Shown piece after piece: positions 52,596 through 61,266 of a stretch of DNA of 64,000 nucleotides. Every line of letters begins with the position of its first letter. Position 1 is the first letter of the stretch. The position numbers and the translations under genes are program-made. The stretch spans positions 248,001-312,000 of the forward strand of contig NZ_QWLD01000016.1 in the NCBI RefSeq assembly GCF_003600155.1. Direction: 5' to 3'. This DNA is from Nesterenkonia muleiensis (GTDB lineage Bacteria > Actinomycetota > Actinomycetes > Actinomycetales > Micrococcaceae). The notes under the pieces are model-generated. The model was not told where the DNA came from, made no database searches, and was given only the letters and a program-made list of their open reading frames with translations.

Positions 52596-53858
52596 GTGGC
52601 ACAGCTCTCCCCCTTGCTGAAGCAGGCGACACCGGTGGTTGCGACCCATGGTGAAGGCGTGTACCTCTACGACGACGCCGGCAACCGTCATCTCGACTTC
52701 ACCGCCGGCATCGGGGTCACCAGCACCGGACACTGCCACCCGAAGGTTGTCGAGGCCGCACAGCGCCAGGTGGGCAGTCTCATTCACGGGCAGTACACCA
52801 CCATCATGCACAAGCCGCTGCAGCAGCTCACCGCCACCCTCGGAGAGGTGCTGCCGGAGGGACTGGACTCCCTGTTCTTCGCCAACTCCGGCTCCGAAGC
52901 CGCGGAGGCCGCACTGCGTCTGGCCCGCCAGGCCACCGGCAGGCCGAATATCGTGGTGTTCCAGGGCGGCTTCCACGGCCGGACCGTCGCCGCAGCCTCT
53001 ATGACCACCTCCGGCACCAAATTCAAGGCCGGCTTCTCCCCGCTGATGCCCGGCGTCGTCGTCTCCCCGTTCCCGAACCCGGCTCACTACCGGACTTACG
53101 GTTGGGACCAGGAGCAGGCCACTGACTTTGCCCTGCGCGAGCTGGACCTGGTGCTGACCACCCAGTCGAACCCGGCCGACACCGCAGCGTTCCTGGTGGA
53201 GCCGGTGCTCGGCGAGGGGGGCTACATCCCCGGCAACCAGCGGTTCTTTGCCGGACTGCGTAAGGTGGCGGACCAGCACGGGATTCTGCTGATTGTTGAC
53301 GAGGTGCAGACCGGGTTCGGCCGCACCGGGAAGTTCTGGGGCCAGGACCACTTCGGGCTGAGGCCAGATATTCAGATGTTCGCCAAAGGTATCGCCTCAG
53401 GCTTCCCCATCTCCGGGATCGCTGCCTCCCAGGACGTGATGTCCAAGGCCTGGCCGGGCTCCCAGGGCGGGACCTACGGAGCCAACGCGGTGGCATGCGC
53501 CGCTGCCCTGGCCACCCTCGAGGTGATCGAGGAGGAGGGGCTCGTGGCCAACTCTGAGGCTCGGGGTGAGCAGCTGAAGTCGGGGCTGAAGAAGATCGGC
53601 GAGAAGCACAGCCAGGTGGTTGACGTGCACGGGCTGGGGCTGATGGTTTCGGTGGAGTTCGCTGATGCCGAAGGGAAACCCGACGGTGCCACCGCTGCGG
53701 CGGTGCATAAGAAGGCCGCTGAGAACGGTCTGCTGCTGCTGACCAACGGCATGTACGGGCAGAACGTCCGGTTCATCCCTGCTCTGGTAGTCACTGAGGC
53801 CCAGGTCGACGACGCGCTGGCCATCTGGGACAAGACGCTCACCCAAGCGCTGGGCTGA
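52596..53858 (+). CDS. gabT: 4-aminobutyrate aminotransferase
   Basis: A 420-residue class III aminotransferase. Cofactor motifs are FFANSGSEAAEAALRLAR, FHGRTVAA, LLIVDEVQTGFGRTGKFWG and the PLP lysine in MFAKGIASGFPISG. It moves the amino group of GABA to 2-oxoglutarate. The GTG at 52596, after AGGAG, gives MAQLSPLLKQATPVV; the longer frame is non-homologous. gabD across the divergent promoter supports GABA over other omega-amino substrates. Its stop is only 3 bases from the convergent AbrB-type gene. Confidence 0.9.
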   Translation: MAQLSPLLKQATPVVATHGEGVYLYDDAGNRHLDFTAGIGVTSTGHCHPKVVEAAQRQVGSLIHGQYTTIMHKPLQQLTATLGEVLPEGLDSLFFANSGSEAAEAALRLARQATGRPNIVVFQGGFHGRTVAAASMTTSGTKFKAGFSPLMPGVVVSPFPNPAHYRTYGWDQEQATDFALRELDLVLTTQSNPADTAAFLVEPVLGEGGYIPGNQRFFAGLRKVADQHGILLIVDEVQTGFGRTGKFWGQDHFGLRPDIQMFAKGIASGFPISGIAASQDVMSKAWPGSQGGTYGANAVACAAALATLEVIEEEGLVANSEARGEQLKSGLKKIGEKHSQVVDVHGLGLMVSVEFADAEGKPDGATAAAVHKKAAENGLLLLTNGMYGQNVRFIPALVVTEAQVDDALAIWDKTLTQALG

Positions 53859-53861
53859 TCC

Positions 53862-54392
53862 TCAGGCCCCTGGAGGCTGGACCCACCGCCGGTAGATCCT
53901 CTCGGCGGCCCAGAGGAACAGTGGGGCCGACCAGATCACCGTGAACAGCCGGACCATATGAGCTCCAATGACCACCGCGCCGTCGTATCCCAGTGCTACG
54001 GCTGCGGCGACCATCTCGGCCACTCCTCCTGGCATCAGCGAGAAGGCGGACTCTGCCGGCTCCAGCAGGCCTAGCAGTGCAAAAATCCATGCGAAGACGA
54101 GCCCTGCGCCGAGCACCACCACCACGGCGAGTGTGCCAGGGGCGATGATTCGGATAAAGTGCCGGAAGATCTCCGGCCCAATGGTCGCCCCAATCGCTGT
54201 GCCGATCATCAGCTGAGCGAGCAGGGCGACGACGCCGGGCACCTCAACTGCCAGCTCGAAACCCAGATTCACCGCTGCAGCGCCCACCAGGCCCCCGGTC
54301 AGTGGCCACAGGGGCAGCCTGGCCCAACGGAAGAGCAGCGCGGCTGCGGCAGAGCCGGCCATCACTGCGGCGATCATCAGCACCTCCATCAC
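53862..54392 (-). CDS. AbrB-type membrane protein, C-terminal half
   Basis: A 176-residue membrane protein with about five to six hydrophobic helices and the repeat signature FSLMPGGVAEMVAAAVALGYDG followed by VIGAHMVRLFTVI. This is half of PF05145 AbrB (once annotated as ammonia monooxygenase), normally one protein of about 350 residues with two such repeats. Its ATG overlaps the stop of the other half (ATGA), so the two are probably made together and form a heteromer. Function is not established in the family; some members act in transport-like or membrane regulatory roles. Confidence 0.8.
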   Translation of the reverse strand: MMEVLMIAAVMAGSAAAALLFRWARLPLWPLTGGLVGAAAVNLGFELAVEVPGVVALLAQLMIGTAIGATIGPEIFRHFIRIIAPGTLAVVVVLGAGLVFAWIFALLGLLEPAESAFSLMPGGVAEMVAAAVALGYDGAVVIGAHMVRLFTVIWSAPLFLWAAERIYRRWVQPPGA

Positions 54393-54925
54393 GTGAGCAC
54401 CGCCAGCAGGATCGGCAGCACGATGAGCACCAAGGTGAACAGGCGGACTGCGTGCACGGTCAGCACGACAGTCACCTCAGCGCCTTTGTCCATCGCCATG
54501 GACATCACCTCGCCCAGTCCACCGGGAATCACCGCGAAGGCGGCGGTGGCGGGGTCCACCCCGTAACGCTTCATCAGCAGGGTCACCAGAGCCAGGTTGA
54601 GCACTCCCACCAGCAGATAGGCCGCCACCACTGGCAGCGCGATGATGGCTGTGCTGGTCAGCGACTCCCAGGTCAGCAGCACTCCGGTGACGAATCCCAT
54701 GGTGACCAGCCCGGACTGGCGCAGCGGCAATGGCACCTCGGCCGGACGCATACGCTCAGTCCACCGCTGGTTGACCAGGGCCGCACCGATGGTGGCGCCC
54801 AGAAGCATCCCGGCGGGGACTCCCAGCAGCTCGAAGAGTGTGCCGACCACCGCTGCGCCGGCGAACAGCCGGAGCAGGCCCCACAGATGACGTGGACGAC
54901 GCCGCGGTGCACCCTCGCTGCCCAC
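54389..54925 (-). CDS. AbrB-type membrane protein, N-terminal half
   Basis: A 178-residue membrane protein with the first AbrB repeat (PAGMLLGATIGAALVNQRW, FAVIPGGLGEVMSMAMDKGAE, VVLTVHAVRLFTLVLIVLP). It starts with GTG at 54925. The upstream interval has AGTTGC-TCAAT-GCAACT at 54949-54965, which may be part of its control region. It is translationally coupled to the C-terminal half. The clean overlap argues for a natural split gene rather than a sequencing frameshift. Confidence 0.8.
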   Translation of the reverse strand: MGSEGAPRRRPRHLWGLLRLFAGAAVVGTLFELLGVPAGMLLGATIGAALVNQRWTERMRPAEVPLPLRQSGLVTMGFVTGVLLTWESLTSTAIIALPVVAAYLLVGVLNLALVTLLMKRYGVDPATAAFAVIPGGLGEVMSMAMDKGAEVTVVLTVHAVRLFTLVLIVLPILLAVLT

Positions 54926-55035
54926 ATCCCACCCTTCAACACGTCACAAGTTGCTCAATGCAACTATTCTACCGCTCCATGCTGAACGCCCCGGGCTCAC
55001 CGGCTTACTGGTCCTGGCCGCACAGGATGCGCGAT

Positions 55036-55881
55036 TCAGCCGGCGATTCGGCGCAGCTGGTTAGCCAGATGGCGCGCGGTGCGCTCAGCGTCCAGCACCT
55101 CACCTCTCGGCACGCCCTCAGACTCACCCACACCGTCTGATTCCTTGACGTCAAGATCGAAAGTGATTAAGTCGCCGCGATGCCACGTGCAGAAAACCTC
55201 CACCACCGTGCCGTCGGAAGCCGTGGTCGTGCCCTCCAGCAGCAGCAGCGGCGCACCCTGGCGCGTGCTCAGCAGCCTGGCGAGCTCATCGTCAGCGGAG
55301 ACCGCACGAACCTGTCGTGAACCGCCTGTGAGCGCGATCCCGTGTCGGTCCTCCAATATGCGGTGCAACGAAGTGTCCGTCAGCTCTGCCTGGGTGAGGC
55401 CCTCCCCAAACCGGACCGGCAGCCAGGTTCGAATATAGGCAGCAGGTAGTCCTTCGATGCTGCGCACCCGCTCCATGTAGATGCTCCTGTCTCCTTCCAG
55501 CCCCTCAGCGTGCGCCGGCTTGAGGCTTTCCTCAAGGGCCAGGACATGAGTCTTCACCTCAACTCCGGATTCGGCGACCTGGCTAGAGAGCCCGGCGGCA
55601 CGGTGCGCCAATCGGTGATGCTGACGGCGTGGAGCGACCACCGATCCCCGCCCGCGGGATCGGGCCACTGCCCCTTCAGCGACCAGGGAGTTCATCGCCT
55701 GCCGGACCACAGAACGGGAGACTCCCAGCCTGGCCTGCATCTCGGTATCCGACGGCAGGGTCTCTCCCGGCTGTAGGCGGCGGTCGCGGATTCTGTCCCG
55801 GAGCGCAGCCGCCAGCTGAATATGAAGGGGCTCGCGAACATCTGAATCGAGGGCGACGTCGTCCAGCAGCCAAGAAGTCAT
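55036..55881 (-). CDS. GntR-family regulator with UTRA domain
   Basis: A 281-residue HutC/FarR-type repressor. The winged helix is at residues 15-85 (LHIQLAAALRDRIRDRRLQP, LGVSRSVVRQAMNSLVAEGA), and the UTRA ligand domain follows (YMERVRSIEGLPAAYIRTWL, LLLLEGTTTASDGTVVEVF). It is the last gene of the kdgT-kinase-pdxA2 operon, 30 bases after pdxA2, and most likely represses it in the absence of a sugar acid or its phosphate. Confidence 0.88.
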   Translation of the reverse strand: MTSWLLDDVALDSDVREPLHIQLAAALRDRIRDRRLQPGETLPSDTEMQARLGVSRSVVRQAMNSLVAEGAVARSRGRGSVVAPRRQHHRLAHRAAGLSSQVAESGVEVKTHVLALEESLKPAHAEGLEGDRSIYMERVRSIEGLPAAYIRTWLPVRFGEGLTQAELTDTSLHRILEDRHGIALTGGSRQVRAVSADDELARLLSTRQGAPLLLLEGTTTASDGTVVEVFCTWHRGDLITFDLDVKESDGVGESEGVPRGEVLDAERTARHLANQLRRIAG

Positions 55882-55911
55882 GGACGGCAGTCTAACGACG
55901 ACGCCAGAAGT

Positions 55912-56958
55912 TCAGGCCCCAAGCACAGATTCGGAGGCCTGAGCCTCTTTCCAGACCAGATCCCATCCCGGGGCCAGCTCCGCGGCACGCTCCATGGCCA
56001 GCACCAAGCTAGCCTCGCGGGCGATGCCCCGGCCTGCGATGTCGAAGGCGGTGCCGTGATCGACCGAGACACGAACCACCGGAAGCCCAACGGTGATGTT
56101 GACGCCGTCATCGCCGTACACTGCCTTGAACGGAGCATGGCCCTGATCGTGGTAGCAGGCGATGACGAGGTCCCACTTGCCCTTGACTGCCTGGGGGATG
56201 AGCGCGTCGGCGGCAATGGGCCCGTGGGCGTTGATGCCGCGTTCACGAGCCCGCTGAACAGCGGGGGCGAGAATCTCGCTATCCTGGTGACCGAAGAGGC
56301 CACTCTCACCGGCATGCGGGTTCAGGCCTGCCAGACCGATAGGCTCATCTGGTTTTCCCAGCGACCGCGCGAAAGCGCCCACCAGGCGCAGCACTCCGTC
56401 GACACGCTCTGGGGTGATTCCTTCGATGGCCTGCTGCAGTGACACGTGAGTGGTGAGGTGGAAGAAATAGAGGTCACCGGCAGAGAGCACCAGTGAATAG
56501 TTGCTCACTCCGAATTCATGGGCAAGCAGCTCGGTGTGCCCCGGGAAGCTGTGCCCACCTGCGTGCATTGCAGCCTTGTTCAACGGCGGAGTCACGATGG
56601 CATCGACCTCACCTGTCTTGGCCATACGGCAAGCCTCCACGACGAACCGGTGGGCGCCGTCGCCGGCTTCGGCCGAGAGCTGGCCCATGGGCAGATGGGC
56701 AAGGCTGGGCCCAGCTTGGATGACCTCGATCGTTTTCGGATCGTTAGTGGCCTCGGCAGGGGCAGAGATGGTGCGCACCGCCTCAGGATCCAGCCCGGAG
56801 AACTCGGCGCCGCGACGCATCGCGTCGGCATCTCCGATTACCACCGGCACGGCCTTTCTCCGCAGCTCGGGGTTCCTCAGCAGAGCCTTGGCGGTGATCT
56901 CCGGACCGATGCCGGCAGCATCGCCCATCGTGACAGCGAGGGTAGGGACAGCGGTCAT
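55912..56958 (-). CDS. pdxA2: PdxA2-type D-threonate/D-erythronate 4-phosphate dehydrogenase
   Basis: A 348-residue PdxA-family oxidative decarboxylase. The start is TLAVTMGDAAGIGPEITAKA; metal-binding His residues are in HSFPGHTELLA and CYHDQGHAPFKA, with VNITVGLPVVRVSVDHGTAFD near the end. Next to a DUF1537 kinase it is PdxA2, which turns D-threonate or D-erythronate 4-phosphate into dihydroxyacetone phosphate and CO2, and not the vitamin B6 enzyme. The ATG overlaps the kinase stop by four bases. Confidence 0.85.
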   Translation of the reverse strand: MTAVPTLAVTMGDAAGIGPEITAKALLRNPELRRKAVPVVIGDADAMRRGAEFSGLDPEAVRTISAPAEATNDPKTIEVIQAGPSLAHLPMGQLSAEAGDGAHRFVVEACRMAKTGEVDAIVTPPLNKAAMHAGGHSFPGHTELLAHEFGVSNYSLVLSAGDLYFFHLTTHVSLQQAIEGITPERVDGVLRLVGAFARSLGKPDEPIGLAGLNPHAGESGLFGHQDSEILAPAVQRARERGINAHGPIAADALIPQAVKGKWDLVIACYHDQGHAPFKAVYGDDGVNITVGLPVVRVSVDHGTAFDIAGRGIAREASLVLAMERAAELAPGWDLVWKEAQASESVLGA

Positions 56959-58217
56959 GCAATATTCCTTTTCAGTATTCGTCTCATGGATTCGACAGCC
57001 TGGGTCAGCGAGGTATCGGCACCGAACCCTCCGGCTTTGGTGAAGATCAGCATGCCGGCCAGTTCACCGTCAGTGGCGATGGCCAGCGGTATGCCCTCTT
57101 CAATGGCTTCGAGAACCCGCAGGGCAGTGCACCCTGCGGCGCGCAGAGCGGCGAAAGCACCATCTCCGCCCACGAAGCCAGCAGCGGCGAAGGCTCCGCT
57201 GCGCAGAAGTGTGGCAGAGATCTCTCCGAGCCCTTCCGCAATCATGCGAGCATCGCCTGCCCGGTCTCGAGGCGCGGTGATCACTGTGACGCCGTCCGGC
57301 ACCTGCCTAAGGTGGTCCTCCATCCACTCGTGCATCGCCTGTTCAGTGGCGAAATCAGCTGGCTTCGGCTCCAGCACGGTGACCCGGGTACCAGGAGCGC
57401 TCCGCAGCGCCTCGAGCTGGGCCAGCGAGACTGGATTAAGCGAACTGACCTGAACCAGGATGTTGTCTACGTCCGAAACCCGCTGCTGGGAGGAAGGCTC
57501 CATAGGCACCTGGTGGCGCTCCCAGGCGCCGGCCAGCGCTGCTGCGAGTCCCGCCGAGCCGACTGGGAGCACCCGATGGGAGGCTGTAGCGACAGCACGG
57601 GCAAGGCTGTCCAGGTCCGCCTCAGTGGAAGCGTCAGCGATCACAAGACGGTCACCCCGGGCATAGGCGGCTGCCATGGCAGCCGCGTAGCCGTCCGCGC
57701 TGTTGGCACGCGGCAGCGCTGTAGCACCGGGGACGAGCTGACGCATATCGCTGGAGCTCACCGGCGTCGTCGGGTCGTCACGCAAAGAGGTCTCGGCAAC
57801 CGGTATTCCGCCGACCAGCAGCACGGCCTCGTGCAGCGTCCTGCCCATGTGTGGATATGCGGGGCAGATCACGGCAAGAACCTCGCCGCCGAGCGCCTCA
57901 AGCGCTCCATCGACCTGCGCAGCGATACTACCGCGCACGGTGGAGTCAACCTTCAGATAGAACCTCTCCGCTCCAGCTTCCACCGCACGAGCTGCCGCAT
58001 CAGAGGTCACCCGGCGGGCGTCGTCGTAGGGCATAGGGCGGGCATCGGTGGTGGCGGCGAAGACGGTGGTCGCCTCCGAGGAGAGCTCGACCGCATTCAG
58101 CTCTGCTAAGACCAGTCGGGCATCCCAGCCCTGACGCGTGAATTGGACCGCCGTATCATTGGCGCCGGTGAGGTCATCAGCGATGATTGCGACAGGGGCG
58201 CCTGGTGCAGCCGTCAC
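56955..58217 (-). CDS. Four-carbon acid sugar kinase (DUF1537, DtnK/DenK type)
   Basis: A 420-residue DUF1537 kinase. The N-terminal signature is IIADDLTGANDTAVQFTRQG with YLKVDSTVRGSIAAQVDGAL; the C-terminal nucleotide-binding part has GFVGGDGAFAALRAAG and LAGMLIFTKAGGFGADTSLTQAV. Such enzymes phosphorylate D-threonate or D-erythronate at C4. It lies between the permease and pdxA2 with four-base overlaps on both sides. Threonate versus erythronate cannot be decided by eye. Confidence 0.87.
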   Translation of the reverse strand: MTAAPGAPVAIIADDLTGANDTAVQFTRQGWDARLVLAELNAVELSSEATTVFAATTDARPMPYDDARRVTSDAAARAVEAGAERFYLKVDSTVRGSIAAQVDGALEALGGEVLAVICPAYPHMGRTLHEAVLLVGGIPVAETSLRDDPTTPVSSSDMRQLVPGATALPRANSADGYAAAMAAAYARGDRLVIADASTEADLDSLARAVATASHRVLPVGSAGLAAALAGAWERHQVPMEPSSQQRVSDVDNILVQVSSLNPVSLAQLEALRSAPGTRVTVLEPKPADFATEQAMHEWMEDHLRQVPDGVTVITAPRDRAGDARMIAEGLGEISATLLRSGAFAAAGFVGGDGAFAALRAAGCTALRVLEAIEEGIPLAIATDGELAGMLIFTKAGGFGADTSLTQAVESMRRILKRNIA

Positions 58218-59290
58218 GGGTTGGACCGGGGGTCGGCTGGCGGGTTGGGATCACCCGGGGCTTCGGTAGAAGTGGCGGTTTCGGCTGCCTCTGCTATATC
58301 AGATGCGGGCTCTAAAGCGCCGGCACGCTTGAGGACCAGCGAGGCGATCAGCGGTGCGAGGATCGCAGTGATCAGCGCCGCAGCAGCTACCTGAGCAGTC
58401 GCAGTCTCCACGTACGGAACGAAGCTGGAGTCGACCTGGGCGATGACGGCCGGGGTAGCGATCGCATTGCCGGCAGTGGTGCCGGCGGCGAAGCCCAGCC
58501 CTGACTTAGCACCGCGTCGCAGCATGAACCTGTAGCCGAGGTAGACCAGGAAGCCCGTGAACGGCGCAGCGATGAGCCCGACGACCAAGCCCTGCACGCC
58601 CCCGGTGACCACAGCGGTCAGGTCGATGCTGGTGCCGAGCGCGAAGGCGAAGAAGGGAATGACGATGTTGGGCACCGGGACCATGATGTTCTTCCACTTC
58701 TCATCCAGGTTGCCGACCAGCATGCCCAGGAAGAACGGAAGGATCGCCGCGACCATCGCCAGCAGAGGAACGTCGGCCAGCCCGGAGACACCGAGGAAGA
58801 GCATGCTGACAAACGGACCGTCATTGATGGCCGAGGCCATATATGCCCCGCGATCCCGATGGTCGCCGTAACGTCCGGTGAAAGCCAGCCAGAGGCCACC
58901 GTTGCTGTTGTCGAGGATGACCAGCAGCGCCAGGATCGAGACTCCCAGGATGCCGTCTAGTCCCACCCAAAGACCCAGCAGGATCACCAGTGTGGCGGGG
59001 ATCAGCGACTTCATCAGCAGAATGGTTCCGGTGTGGGCAAGAACCGGCCCGGTGGAACGCATGCTGACTTGGGTGCCTGTAGCGAAGATGAGCAGTGCGA
59101 TCAGCGGCAGGGCACTGTCGACGAAGAGGGCGGTGGTGAAACTGCCGATCTCCAGAGCCGGCATGAAGAATGTGCCGATGACGGAACCTAGCACTAACGG
59201 AATGAGCATTAGCCCGCCAGGAACTTTGTTCATACCGTCGAAGAGCGGGAGGCGGAATCCGCGCCGGGGCATATGGGCATCGTTGGCCAT
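58214..59290 (-). CDS. KdgT-family sugar-acid permease
   Basis: A 358-residue membrane protein of the 2-keto-3-deoxygluconate permease family: FDGMNKVPGGLMLIPLVLGS, LLVILDNSNGGLWLAFTGRYG, INDGPFVSMLFLGVSG and AAGTTAGNAIATPAVIAQVD. About ten helices are predicted; the C-terminal tail is acidic and Pro-rich. The ATG at 59290 is used. As first gene of an operon with a four-carbon acid sugar kinase, its substrate is more likely D-threonate or D-erythronate than KDG. Confidence 0.85.
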   Translation of the reverse strand: MANDAHMPRRGFRLPLFDGMNKVPGGLMLIPLVLGSVIGTFFMPALEIGSFTTALFVDSALPLIALLIFATGTQVSMRSTGPVLAHTGTILLMKSLIPATLVILLGLWVGLDGILGVSILALLVILDNSNGGLWLAFTGRYGDHRDRGAYMASAINDGPFVSMLFLGVSGLADVPLLAMVAAILPFFLGMLVGNLDEKWKNIMVPVPNIVIPFFAFALGTSIDLTAVVTGGVQGLVVGLIAAPFTGFLVYLGYRFMLRRGAKSGLGFAAGTTAGNAIATPAVIAQVDSSFVPYVETATAQVAAAALITAILAPLIASLVLKRAGALEPASDIAEAAETATSTEAPGDPNPPADPRSNP

Positions 59291-59348
59291 GGGGGAACAC
59301 TTTCTCGTTACGGATGATCTGGTAGTTGTCAGCACCACTCGTAGAAAA

Positions 59349-59356
59349 GTACGTAC
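59349..59356. promoter_or_regulatory. Candidate GntR operator before the kdgT-type gene
   Basis: GTACGTAC, extended to AGTACGTACAA, is a short palindrome 58 bases before the permease start. It has the GT...AC core of GntR/UTRA operators. It is the only clear dyad in this promoter region. Confidence 0.35.
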
Positions 59357-59568
59357 AACATGGCAGTATCTTTACAGAGGTTTGACCGTGAGGCAAGCCA
59401 CATAAGCAAAAGGACGTTCGTGGTGGCACATCTTCCCGGGAGGCAGGGAGACCCACACCCCGGGGACTGACCTATCCATCTCCGATCAGCACGGCGACAA
59501 ATGCCTTCGGCATTGCAGAGACCAGCCTTACCACCCGAGCAATTGCCCCTGCCGAGCATCGGCTCCGC

Positions 59569-59803
59569 CTATTTCTGTCGATCCAGCGACTCCAAAGCCG
59601 CGGCCGGGCCAGCATCTACGGCAAACCTCGGGAGGGCACTGCTCTCGTCTGCCTCTTGACTGCACTCGCGGAATGCGTCAATGCGTTCAGCCGCCGCTGA
59701 GGATTCCTGGTCAACGCCGAGGAAAAGCACGCGACGGCTATCCGCCACGCAGATGCTCAAGCATCTGCGGCACCGCGGGGTCTCTTACAGAGACTTCTTT
59801 CAT
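59569..59803 (-). pseudogene. LacI-family regulator fragment
   Basis: The frame RRVLFLGVDQESSAAAERID with AFRECSQEADESSALPRF and AVDAGPAAALESLD lines up with the intact LacI protein at 61267-62259 (ERLLFLGADEESSAGGERIE). A second frame just upstream (RDPAVPQMLEHLRGG) matches the part before it, so a frameshift lies near 59750. Both ends are missing: no HTH and no C-terminal lobe. The rest of 59291-59892 holds nothing else recognisable. Confidence 0.75.
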
Positions 59804-59892
59804 GACCGATCCGCTAGTGCGCCCGCAAGAAGCAAGGGCGCTCCTGCTGCTGCAGAGTAAGGCTCCCTGGAACGCGGCGGAAACCGCGCTGA

Positions 59893-60684
59893 TCACCAGA
59901 TGCGCTGAGTCAGCTTGGGGTACTTCGGTGAGAGATCATCGCCGGAGGACTTCCGGGTCACCCGGCGCTTGACCCAGGGGTAGAGGTAGTCCTTGCTCCA
60001 GACCACCTCAGCGGCCATCCGCCCCGGAAGCGAAGAGACGGGGGGTTCCTCCATCTCGGGGAGCTCGATGTCATCCTTCTCGCCGAGGACCGCCAGGACC
60101 TCCTTGGCCATCAGGATATGTCCCTCAATGCTCAGGTGCATCCGGTCCGGGTCCCAGTAGCGCCAGTCCTGGAACTGCTTCATATGCCAGAAGTCCACCA
60201 GGTCCAGGCCAAGGTCATCGACCATCTTCCGGAGGTGCTCGTTGTAGATGGCCGTCCGGCCCCGGGTCATCCGGAACATCGGAGCCTTGCCGGAGTCGAA
60301 CCCAGTGAAGACCACCACGCGGGCACCGGTGTCAACCAGCTTCTCCAGGGCCCAGCGGTAGCGCTCCATGATCCCGTCGAGGTTGACCACCGGGCGCAGA
60401 ATGTCATTGCCGCCGGCGTAGACGGTGATCAGAGTCGGCTCTAAGCCCACAGCGGCGTCGAGCTGTTCGTCTAGGACCTGCTGGAGCTTCTTGCCCCGGA
60501 TCGCGAGGTTCGCATACCCCCAGCTGCTGTCATAGTCGATCAATTGGGCGGCTACGCGGTCGGCCCAACCGCGCACCCCGTTGGGGCTGGAGGGATCGAT
60601 GTCGCCCACGCCCTCGGTGAACGAGTCACCTAGGGCGACATAACGCCTCTCAAACGGTCCGTCGAGCTCATCACGCACTGGCAT
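59893..60684 (-). CDS. SGNH/GDSL-family hydrolase
   Basis: A 263-residue SGNH esterase. Block I is VALGDSFTEGVGD (Ser), block II includes YANLAIRGKKL (Gly), block III is TVYAGGNDIL (Asn) and block V is DRMHLSIEGH (Asp-His). There is no signal peptide, so it is cytoplasmic or released otherwise. Actinobacterial homologs of this type are single genes of unknown substrate. It lies between a LacI fragment and a transposase fragment. Confidence 0.88.
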   Translation of the reverse strand: MPVRDELDGPFERRYVALGDSFTEGVGDIDPSSPNGVRGWADRVAAQLIDYDSSWGYANLAIRGKKLQQVLDEQLDAAVGLEPTLITVYAGGNDILRPVVNLDGIMERYRWALEKLVDTGARVVVFTGFDSGKAPMFRMTRGRTAIYNEHLRKMVDDLGLDLVDFWHMKQFQDWRYWDPDRMHLSIEGHILMAKEVLAVLGEKDDIELPEMEEPPVSSLPGRMAAEVVWSKDYLYPWVKRRVTRKSSGDDLSPKYPKLTQRIW

Positions 60685-60772
60685 ATTTCCACCCTACAGG
60701 TGCCCAAGGATAAACTCTTTTGCTCACTCAAGATGTTCTTCGATCTGCTCCACGTTGAGAGGGCGTTCCCAC

Positions 60773-60790
60773 GCTCCGCTCGCGGAGCGG
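60773..60790. repeat. Short perfect inverted repeat
   Basis: CGCTCCGC-TC-GCGGAGCG lies about 90 bases upstream of the SGNH gene start. It could be a terminator stem for the decayed sequence upstream; there is no T-tract. Confidence 0.3.
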
Positions 60791-60819
60791 GGGCCAATTG
60801 TGCTGAGAGCTCCAGCTCC

Positions 60820-61146
60820 TCAGCGGCATTCATCGAGCTCTCCAAGGAATCTACTGCCACAACCGATCAGCAGTAGCCTGGCAGTGATCGTCAACCGCGC
60901 GATCCCGACTCGCAGATGACGCCACGAAGATAGCGCCTCACGAGTGTCGCATCGGAACCTGCTCAAGTAGTCGCACCGTCGGCACACTAGCCGTTTACGA
61001 CGCAACCGGACGTGAACAATCACACCTGCCGGAGCGGTGCGACACCGGTAACGCTCACCCCATCGAGTTTCAACAGCTGGTTGCATAGATGTAGTAACAC
61101 GGATGGTCTGTGGATCCCTGGGATTGTTGATGTGGGAGTTGAACAA
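60820..61146 (-). mobile_element. ISL3-like transposase remnant
   Basis: The minus-strand frame contains VIVHVRLRRKRLVCRRCDYL and SRFRCDTREALSSWRHLRVG, matching the N-terminal zinc-finger region of ISL3-family transposases (two CxxC-like pairs, then SSWRHLDLG). It then degenerates and stops; the catalytic domain is absent. Together with the LacI fragment it marks a rearranged patch. The remaining 60685-60819 and 61147-61266 hold no gene. Confidence 0.55.
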
Positions 61147-61161
61147 CTCCCAGCATCCCAG
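61118..61161 (-). terminator. Nested stem downstream of the LacI gene
   Basis: TGGGAGTTG-AA-CAACTCCCA (61133-61152) is a perfect nine-base stem, and outside it CTGGGA (61118) pairs with TCCCAG (61161). It lies about 106 bases past the LacI stop and could end that transcript; it could also be part of the end of the neighbouring IS remnant. No T-tract is present. Confidence 0.4.
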
Positions 61162-61266
61162 CCCATGCGTCTTTTCGCCCTGCCACGCCTACGATCCGAC
61201 CCGTATCCCGGTCACTACAGATCCACACTCAATACTCGGAGACCCGAAAATACTCACCCATTATCT

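Noticed and set aside
55912-56958. PdxA of vitamin B6 synthesis
   Set aside because: The neighbour is a DUF1537 kinase and a sugar-acid permease, the context of PdxA2, not of pyridoxine synthesis.
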